Assembly: GCF_024438035.1 (NCBI RefSeq)
Contig: NZ_JANFQF010000001.1
Location: 124,001 to 188,000, forward strand
DNA: 64,000 nt
Reading direction: 5' to 3'
Source of the DNA: Rhodococcus tibetensis
GTDB taxonomy: Bacteria; Actinomycetota; Actinomycetes; Mycobacteriales; Mycobacteriaceae
How positions within the stretch are numbered: the first letter of the stretch is position 1; each line of letters begins with the position of its first letter. The notes below the pieces were generated by a model. It was not told where the DNA came from, searched no databases, and saw only the letters and a program-made list of their open reading frames with translations. Positions 58,991 through 64,000 of the stretch are shown here, piece by piece. The translations under genes and the position numbers were made by a program.

Positions 58991-59800
58991 GTGGTGGGAT
59001 TCTTCAGACTTCTCCAGAAGTACGGTGTGCTGAAACCGCTCAGGAACATCGCGCTGGCCGTCGCCGCGCTCGCTGCGGTCATGACTCTCGTGTTGTGGGT
59101 CGGCAACCCGTACACCGAAAACGCGCAGGCGGCGGAAGAGGCGGCTTCGTCGTGGGCGCCTCCACCTCCGCCCGGCCCGAGCACCACGGTCGCGCCGTTG
59201 CCGCCCGGCTTTCCGTCGATGGAGTTCCCGCCGCCGATGATCGAGGCTCCCGACGGTCAGCCCCAACCGGTGCCCACCAAGTTCGGGCTCACCTACACCG
59301 TGCCGAATGACGAAGGCTGGCGTCCGAGTAACAGCGGCGTAATGAGCTGGAGTGACGATGATGGATATGTTGCCGGATATGGCGCCGTGAGCGACTACGC
59401 ATACAACTACTGTCCGGAGGACAAGGGTTCGACCCTGGCCGATATGGGTGCTACCGGGCGAAACGGAGTCGATCTCGATTCGGCTGCCCGGGAGGCAGTC
59501 AGCAAGGCGGATCGACTGTTCTCGGACGAAGACGACAATAAACCGAAGGTTGAAATTCGGGGTCCGTTCAACTTTGAGATTTCCGGCAGACCGGCAGTCC
59601 GCTACACCGCCGCCGTCACCGACATTCCGCGAGACTACTCCTGCGACCCAACTCGAGCCGAGTTCGACGTGGTCGCCACTCCAGCCTATTCCACCGCAGA
59701 GGTAATGGTCTTCATGGTCAAGCACCACGTCGGACTGCCGGATTCCCTCTCCGAGAACGAGGTCGACACGATCATCAGGTCACTGAATAAAACCGAATGA
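58991..59800 (+). CDS. Membrane-anchored protein with Pro-rich linker and C-terminal extracellular domain
   Basis: This 269-aa protein (GTG start; a TTG at 58913 would add 26 residues) has one N-terminal transmembrane helix (LRNIALAVAALAAVMTLVLWV, about residues 18-38), a Pro-rich linker (about 55-90) and a soluble outer domain (GLTYTVPNDEGW to DTIIRSLNKTE) with two cysteines (YNYCPED, DYSCDP). It lies 21 bases before the WXG-type gene, suggesting an operon. No function is recognised; similar architecture accompanies type VII secretion substrates. Confidence 0.65.
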   Translation: MVGFFRLLQKYGVLKPLRNIALAVAALAAVMTLVLWVGNPYTENAQAAEEAASSWAPPPPPGPSTTVAPLPPGFPSMEFPPPMIEAPDGQPQPVPTKFGLTYTVPNDEGWRPSNSGVMSWSDDDGYVAGYGAVSDYAYNYCPEDKGSTLADMGATGRNGVDLDSAAREAVSKADRLFSDEDDNKPKVEIRGPFNFEISGRPAVRYTAAVTDIPRDYSCDPTRAEFDVVATPAYSTAEVMVFMVKHHVGLPDSLSENEVDTIIRSLNKTE

Positions 59801-59821
59801 CAAACGGGGGATGGAAAAGTC

Positions 59822-61054
59822 ATGGGTGAGCAGCTCAAAACAAGACCCGACCAGATCGCGGGTCTCGCCAATGCATTCGACGAGATCGGCGCGGACAGTC
59901 GGCGGATCGCTGATTTCGTCGGCAAGAACGGACCGCCGAGTGCGGACTTCTCGGGTGCGATCATCAGCTCATTGCTGACCCCGTTCGTCGTGCTTTCCGA
60001 TGCCACCACAACGCGCATGGCCGATATCGCGAAGCAGAATGTCGACACCGGTGTCGAACTGAACAAGGCCGCCTGGATGTACCACGACCAGGAAAAGAAG
60101 AACTATGACGCACTCAACGCGCACACCCGTTACGTGGGTGACGGAACCGTCGAGTACAAATCGTTTGCCGAAATGCCCGGTATCACCGAGGCTTACGGTT
60201 CTGCGGTCAGTTATCCCAAGCCTGAGGACGTCAAGCTGGACGATCCGGTGGCCAACAAGGAGGACGTCGGCGCGATCGTCACCGAGGCGGCGGGTTGGCT
60301 GGGGGAGGTGAACGAATCCATCAAGAATGTCACCCGGATCGCCGGAAAGGAATGGAATCCCCTCGAGTACGTTTTGGCCCCGATCAGCGGTAACTGGAGC
60401 GAGCTGAAACGAATCGGTGAGACGTACAAGATCGCCGGAAACGCGTTCGAAGCGTCCGCGCGAAACATGGATGACGGCCTCAATCGTGTCGGTGAGTACT
60501 GGGATGGCAAGGCGGCATTGGCGTTCGACGACTACGCGCGCCTGCAGAGTACGGCGATGAAGTGGGAAGGGCCCGTCGGCCGCATCCTCGCTCTTGCCCT
60601 GGAGATGGTGGCCGACAAGATCAGAGATGCGGTGAGGACCGCGGTCGAAAAGTTGGCCGAGCTGCTCGAGGCCGAGGTGAGTTTGGACGGTGTCTTCGGC
60701 AAGCTCGAGTTTCTGGTGAAGAAGGTGCCGGTGATCGGCACCTCCGCGCAGGTCGCATCGATCGCTCACACCATCTACAAGGTTGCCGATTTGGTGATGA
60801 CTCTTGTGCGTGAGATCGAGGAGCTGACCAACCGGCTGAAGGAGTACCTGGAGTTCTTGTCCGATCCCGCCCTGAAAGCGAAGGAGAAGCTGGACGAGAA
60901 ACTCTCCCCGATCACCAGTCGTGTCGACGACGCCACCAGGAGAACAGCCATCGCCAACGACATGGTCGAGGTCGGACAGGCCGACAAGACCCTGAACCGG
61001 CCGAAGCACGGCTACGAGGTCGGGCAGGGAACCCAACCGTGGGAGGACGCCTGA
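59822..61054 (+). CDS. Putative type VII (ESX) secretion substrate with WXG100-like domain
   Basis: This 410-aa, mostly helical protein has an EspC/EsxA-like N-terminal region (TRPDQIAGLANAFDEIGADSRRIADFVG, about 7-35), and a WXG100-type hairpin around YWDGKAALAFDDYARL (near residue 225), followed by about 170 residues of amphipathic helices. There is no signal peptide. The lack of a recognisable C-terminal toxin domain argues against a simple polymorphic toxin. Export by an ESX system encoded elsewhere is inferred from the WXG motif. It follows a membrane-anchored protein gene by 21 bases. Confidence 0.65.
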   Translation: MGEQLKTRPDQIAGLANAFDEIGADSRRIADFVGKNGPPSADFSGAIISSLLTPFVVLSDATTTRMADIAKQNVDTGVELNKAAWMYHDQEKKNYDALNAHTRYVGDGTVEYKSFAEMPGITEAYGSAVSYPKPEDVKLDDPVANKEDVGAIVTEAAGWLGEVNESIKNVTRIAGKEWNPLEYVLAPISGNWSELKRIGETYKIAGNAFEASARNMDDGLNRVGEYWDGKAALAFDDYARLQSTAMKWEGPVGRILALALEMVADKIRDAVRTAVEKLAELLEAEVSLDGVFGKLEFLVKKVPVIGTSAQVASIAHTIYKVADLVMTLVREIEELTNRLKEYLEFLSDPALKAKEKLDEKLSPITSRVDDATRRTAIANDMVEVGQADKTLNRPKHGYEVGQGTQPWEDA

Positions 61055-61088
61055 GCGAGCCGGCCGTCGGGCCGTCGACCGATCACGT

Positions 61089-61691
61089 TCAGGAAGGTGT
61101 GCGCGTCGGCTCCGGCCGCTCGACACTGGACAGTGCTCCCCGAAGCACGGATTCGTAGATCGAGTCCAGGTCCAGCTCGTCGCCGAGGAAATCGGTGTTC
61201 ACCAGCATGACGAAGCCGTGCATGGCGGCGAAGATGCTCACGGCCGCGTCGAGGGTGTCCTCGGGCGGCACGCCGCACGACGCCAGCATCGTGCGTAGTG
61301 CCGTGTTGGCGTCCAGTGCGGCGGCGATGAAGGCGTCCCGGTCCACCGGGCTGGTGGTGAGTGTTCGGTACCGATGCGGGTGCTCGGTCGCCCAAACGCG
61401 GTGCGCGTCGACGAGCGCGCGGAGGCCGTCGGGACCGGTTCGGCCCATGGCGGTCTCGCGCAGGTGTGCGCCGAGTTCCGCCATGGTGCGCACCTGAACG
61501 GCGCCGCGGACGTCGTCGAGGTTGCGGACGTGGTTGTAGAGCGACGCGGTGACGACTTCGAGCCGCGCGGAGAGGCTCGTCATCGACAGTGGGTCCCAGC
61601 CGAGCTCGTCGATGATTTCGATCGCTGCGTCTACCACCTTGTCGCGCGTGAGTGTGCGACGCCGGATCGGTCCGTTCTGTCCTTTCGCCAT
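61089..61691 (-). CDS. TetR-family regulator (WHG-domain type)
   Basis: This 200-aa regulator has a TetR HTH (PLSMTSLSARLEVVTASLYNHVRNLDDV) and a C-terminal WHG-like domain (AMHGFVMLVNTDFLGDELDLDSIYESVLRGAL). The ATG at 61691 is family-like; longer in-frame sequence is not. It diverges from a P450 gene across 84 bases containing AT-rich imperfect inverted repeats, so that P450 is a likely target. The ligand is unknown. Confidence 0.9.
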   Translation of the reverse strand: MAKGQNGPIRRRTLTRDKVVDAAIEIIDELGWDPLSMTSLSARLEVVTASLYNHVRNLDDVRGAVQVRTMAELGAHLRETAMGRTGPDGLRALVDAHRVWATEHPHRYRTLTTSPVDRDAFIAAALDANTALRTMLASCGVPPEDTLDAAVSIFAAMHGFVMLVNTDFLGDELDLDSIYESVLRGALSSVERPEPTRTPS

Positions 61692-61775
61692 GGGCCCAGC
61701 ATAAGGGCTTCCATTACAAATGAAAATGTGTAGTTTAAGACGCATCCCATTCGTTTATCGATCGAGGAGCAGTGA

Positions 61776-62990
61776 ATGACCGCGTCTCGGATTGATCTCA
61801 AATCCCCCGATGTCTACGCGGAGGCGGTGCCCTACGCGTTCTTCGACCACCTGCGGGCGAGCGAACCCGTGTATTGGCAATCCGAGGAGAACGGCTCCGG
61901 TTATTGGGCCGTGACGAGGCATGCTGACGTAGTTGCCGTCTCGCGGGACAGCGTCACGTTCTCCTCCGCAGTGGGTACCACGCAGATCGACGACTTCGAC
62001 GAGGAAACCAGGGCGAAGCAAGCTGCCATGCTCGTCAATCTGGACCCGCCGGACCATACTCGGTTGCGCCAGTTGGTCAGTCGCGGATTCACGCCGCGCA
62101 TGGTCAAGTCGCTGGAGGCGCACATCCGGGACATCTGCTCGCAAATCGTCGACGACCTACTCGAGGCGGGAGAGGTCGATTTCGTGCCCCGCGCCGCGGC
62201 CCCCCTGCCGCTCGAGGTGATCGCGGCTCTCCTCGGCGCGCCCTCGTCGGACGTCGACAGACTCTACGACTGGTCCAACCGGATGATCGGCTTCGACGAC
62301 CCCGAGTACGGCACCACCCAGGCGGACGGCGAGCTCGCGGCGATGGAAATCTTTCTGTACGCCAATGAATTGGCGGCCGAACGGCGCAGAGAACCGCGTG
62401 ACGACATCGTCACCAAGTTGGTCCAGCCGGATGAGAACGGCGACACCCTCACCGAGATGGAATTCAACATGTTCTTCGTTCTCCTCGTGGTCGCGGGGAA
62501 CGAAACGACGCGTAATGCCACGGCGGGCGGCATGCAGGCTTTCATCGACAATCCCGAGCAGTGGCGCCGATTGCAGGCCGGGCCCGAACTTGCCGCGACC
62601 GCGGTCGAGGAGATCCTGCGGTGGGTCACGCCGGTGATGGATTTCCGGCGCACCGCAACTCGTGATGCGATGATCGGTGACCAGCCGGTTGCTGCGGGTG
62701 ACAAGGTGGTCATTTACTACCCCAGCGCCAACCGTGACGAGGATGTGTTCGAGGAGCCGTACCGCTTCGATATCGGACGAACGCCCAACCCGCACGTCGC
62801 TTTCGGTGGCAGCGGAATCCACTTCTGCCTCGGTGCGCACCTGGCGCGACTGGAGTTGCGGATCCTGTTCGAGACGATGGCCGCCCGAATCGACCGCGTA
62901 GAACCGACCGGCCCCGTGACGCGATTGCGATCGAACTTCATCAGTGGCATCAAGACGATGCCCGTGCGAATTCACCCGCGCCGACGGTAG
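61776..62990 (+). CDS. Cytochrome P450 (CYP124/125/142-like)
   Basis: This 404-aa P450 has the I-helix VVAGNETTRNA, ExxR in VEEILRWV, and the heme loop FGGSGIHFCLGAHLARLEL. Its overall pattern and the C-terminal RLRSNFISGIKTMPV resemble actinobacterial P450s acting on methyl-branched lipids, terpenes or steroid side chains. The ATG follows GAGGAGCAGTG. It needs a ferredoxin and reductase; neither is adjacent. Control by the divergent TetR is likely. Confidence 0.9.
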   Translation: MTASRIDLKSPDVYAEAVPYAFFDHLRASEPVYWQSEENGSGYWAVTRHADVVAVSRDSVTFSSAVGTTQIDDFDEETRAKQAAMLVNLDPPDHTRLRQLVSRGFTPRMVKSLEAHIRDICSQIVDDLLEAGEVDFVPRAAAPLPLEVIAALLGAPSSDVDRLYDWSNRMIGFDDPEYGTTQADGELAAMEIFLYANELAAERRREPRDDIVTKLVQPDENGDTLTEMEFNMFFVLLVVAGNETTRNATAGGMQAFIDNPEQWRRLQAGPELAATAVEEILRWVTPVMDFRRTATRDAMIGDQPVAAGDKVVIYYPSANRDEDVFEEPYRFDIGRTPNPHVAFGGSGIHFCLGAHLARLELRILFETMAARIDRVEPTGPVTRLRSNFISGIKTMPVRIHPRRR

Positions 62991-63037
62991 ATCGAGGGAT
63001 TTTCGTTGCCAGGCCGACTAAACTGTAGTAGCGTCCA

Positions 63038-63047
63038 GACACGTGTC
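63038..63047. promoter_or_regulatory. Palindromic operator candidate overlapping the tetR start
   Basis: The perfect palindrome GACACGTGTC lies within CCAGACACGTGTCCAG, eight bases before the chosen tetR ATG and overlapping an alternative GTG start at 63043. A site at this position would block transcription or translation, typical of autoregulation. Confidence 0.5.
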
Positions 63048-63054
63048 CAGTAAG

Positions 63055-63615
63055 ATGAGTTTCGAGTCCACCCGCCGTCGCCTGACCGAAAAGCAGGCCG
63101 ATACCGTCGACCGTCTGACCAAGGCAGCTGTCGAGGTGTTGCGGGCAGAAGGATTCGCCGGCCTCACCGTCCGATCGGTGGCCGGGCTCGCCGGGGTGGC
63201 CCCGGCGACTGCGTACACGTACTTCTCTTCCAAGGAGCACCTCGTCGCCGAAGTGTTCTGGCGCCGCCTCGCCGCTTCACCGGAGGAGGCTGACGCGAGT
63301 CTCGACCGGACGGGACGGGTGGTGGCAGTGCTGCGGCACATCGCGCTGTTGGTCGCCGACGAACCGGAGTTGGCCGGCGCGGTCACCAGCGCATTGCTCG
63401 GCCGGGACCCCGATGTGGAGCACCTGCGCACGCGGATCGGAATCGAGATCCGGCAACGACTTGCGGACGCACTCGGCAGCAATCCCGATCCGGACGTACT
63501 CGAGTCACTGGAGCTGCTGTACGCCGGTGGGTTGGTTCGCGCGGGCATGGGCTACGGGTCGTACACCGAATTCGCAGATCGACTGGAAACTTCCGCCAAG
63601 CTGATCCTGGAGTGA
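63055..63615 (+). CDS. TetR-family regulator
   Basis: This 186-aa regulator has an HTH (GLTVRSVAGLAGVAPATAYTYFSSKEHLVAEVF) and a short helical ligand domain. I chose the ATG at 63055; a GTG at 63043 adds four residues and overlaps the palindrome. Neither has a clear ribosome-binding site, so the message may be leaderless. The downstream P450 gene starts six bases after its stop, so the two form an operon. It is the best candidate regulator for the GACAYRTGTC sites in this region. Confidence 0.9.
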   Translation: MSFESTRRRLTEKQADTVDRLTKAAVEVLRAEGFAGLTVRSVAGLAGVAPATAYTYFSSKEHLVAEVFWRRLAASPEEADASLDRTGRVVAVLRHIALLVADEPELAGAVTSALLGRDPDVEHLRTRIGIEIRQRLADALGSNPDPDVLESLELLYAGGLVRAGMGYGSYTEFADRLETSAKLILE

Positions 63616-63621
63616 ATACAC

Positions 63622-64000
63622 ATGACCGCAGCGTCGATCCCCGGAGCGTCACTCGATCCGGTGACGTTCAATCCCTACGATTACGCCTTTCATGAGGATC
63701 CCTACGTCACCTACCGCCGACTGAGGGAAGAGGCGCCGGTCTACTACAACCCGGAACTCGACTTCTGGGCGCTCTCGCGGCACGAGGACGTCGTTGCAGC
63801 GTTCCGGGACAACACGAGGCTGTCGAGCGCCAACGGTGTGTCTCTCGATCCGGCCGCCTACGGTCCGAAGGCGTACAAGACGATGTCGTTCCTGGCGATG
63901 GACGATCCGCGCCACATGCGGATGCGGCAGTTGGTCTCCCGGGGTTTCACGCCTCGGCGTGTCAACGAACTGCACGGGCGTATCGAGGATCTGACGACAC
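63622..64000 (+). CDS. Cytochrome P450 (N-terminal part, cut by the window edge)
   Basis: The frame from the ATG at 63622 is open to the window end, giving 126 residues: MTAASIPGASLDPVTFNPYD, YVTYRRLREEAPVYYNPELD, then AMDDPRHMRMRQLVSRGFTP, the usual N-terminal third and C-helix of a bacterial class P450. The heme-ligand region is outside the window. It is coupled to the TetR gene upstream and is probably controlled by it. Confidence 0.9.
   Translation, partial: MTAASIPGASLDPVTFNPYDYAFHEDPYVTYRRLREEAPVYYNPELDFWALSRHEDVVAAFRDNTRLSSANGVSLDPAAYGPKAYKTMSFLAMDDPRHMRMRQLVSRGFTPRRVNELHGRIEDLTT

Overview
The window looks like a chromosomal stretch of a nocardioform actinobacterium, most likely Rhodococcus of the opacus/jostii type. 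The reasons are the high GC, frequent GTG starts, ATGA/GTGA gene overlaps, an actinobacterial (group 1h, formerly group 5) [NiFe]-hydrogenase locus, many TetR regulators and P450s, and a steroid ring C/D catabolic block in the same gene order as Mycobacterium tuberculosis Rv3548c-Rv3553. I saw no tRNA, rRNA, insertion sequence, prophage or CRISPR array.

0-7.9 kb (+): the hydrogenase operon. It holds the end of hypB, the small and large subunits, an NifU/Rieske-like protein, three uncharacterised cytosolic proteins, a 39-residue single-helix protein, the maturation endopeptidase and one HypC. 25.8-32.8 kb (-): the rest of the maturation set, transcribed hypF, a SIS-HypC fusion, a second SIS protein, hypE, a second hypC, hypD and an uncharacterised DUF6390-like gene. 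The two halves face each other across about 18 kb of unrelated genes: a trehalose-synthase-like GH13 protein, a small secreted protein, a three-gene uracil-catabolism (URC-type) operon, araC with a glyoxalase remnant and a UvrA-like ATPase, an M23 peptidase, a DUF2867 gene, a lysR gene, and a sugar/glycerophosphodiester-type ABC importer with an embedded phosphodiesterase.

33-42.6 kb: an L-2-hydroxyglutarate oxidase, a CYP102-type P450 divergent from a TetR/SRPBCC pair with tandem operator-like repeats between them, the histidine-utilisation genes hutU-hutI-hutG, a GT87 mannosyltransferase-like membrane protein and a DUF2277 gene.

42.6-64 kb: the catabolic region. ipdC-ipdB-ipdA-echA20 (-) diverge from two SDR genes (+) across a perfect 18-bp palindrome. 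After an F420-dependent oxidoreductase-like gene comes a GT4/methyltransferase/toroid trio behind a KstR-like site. An opposing operon then encodes a ferredoxin-type reductase, aldehyde dehydrogenase, SDR, hydroxyisobutyrate-dehydrogenase-like, CMD-like and methyltransferase proteins. The end holds a small putative type VII secretion-substrate locus, two TetR genes and two P450 genes, the last cut by the window edge. Related GACAYRTGTC-type palindromes sit in several promoters here and suggest a shared regulon. A long palindromic hairpin occurs twice (42.54 and 47.89 kb) as a likely terminator repeat.

The strongest candidates for undescribed biology are the hydrogenase accessory block with its all-cysteine Rieske-like domain and 39-residue membrane protein, the SIS-HypC fusion, and the small secretion-substrate locus. 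Start sites were chosen from ribosome-binding sites, overlaps and expected family length. No database search was possible.
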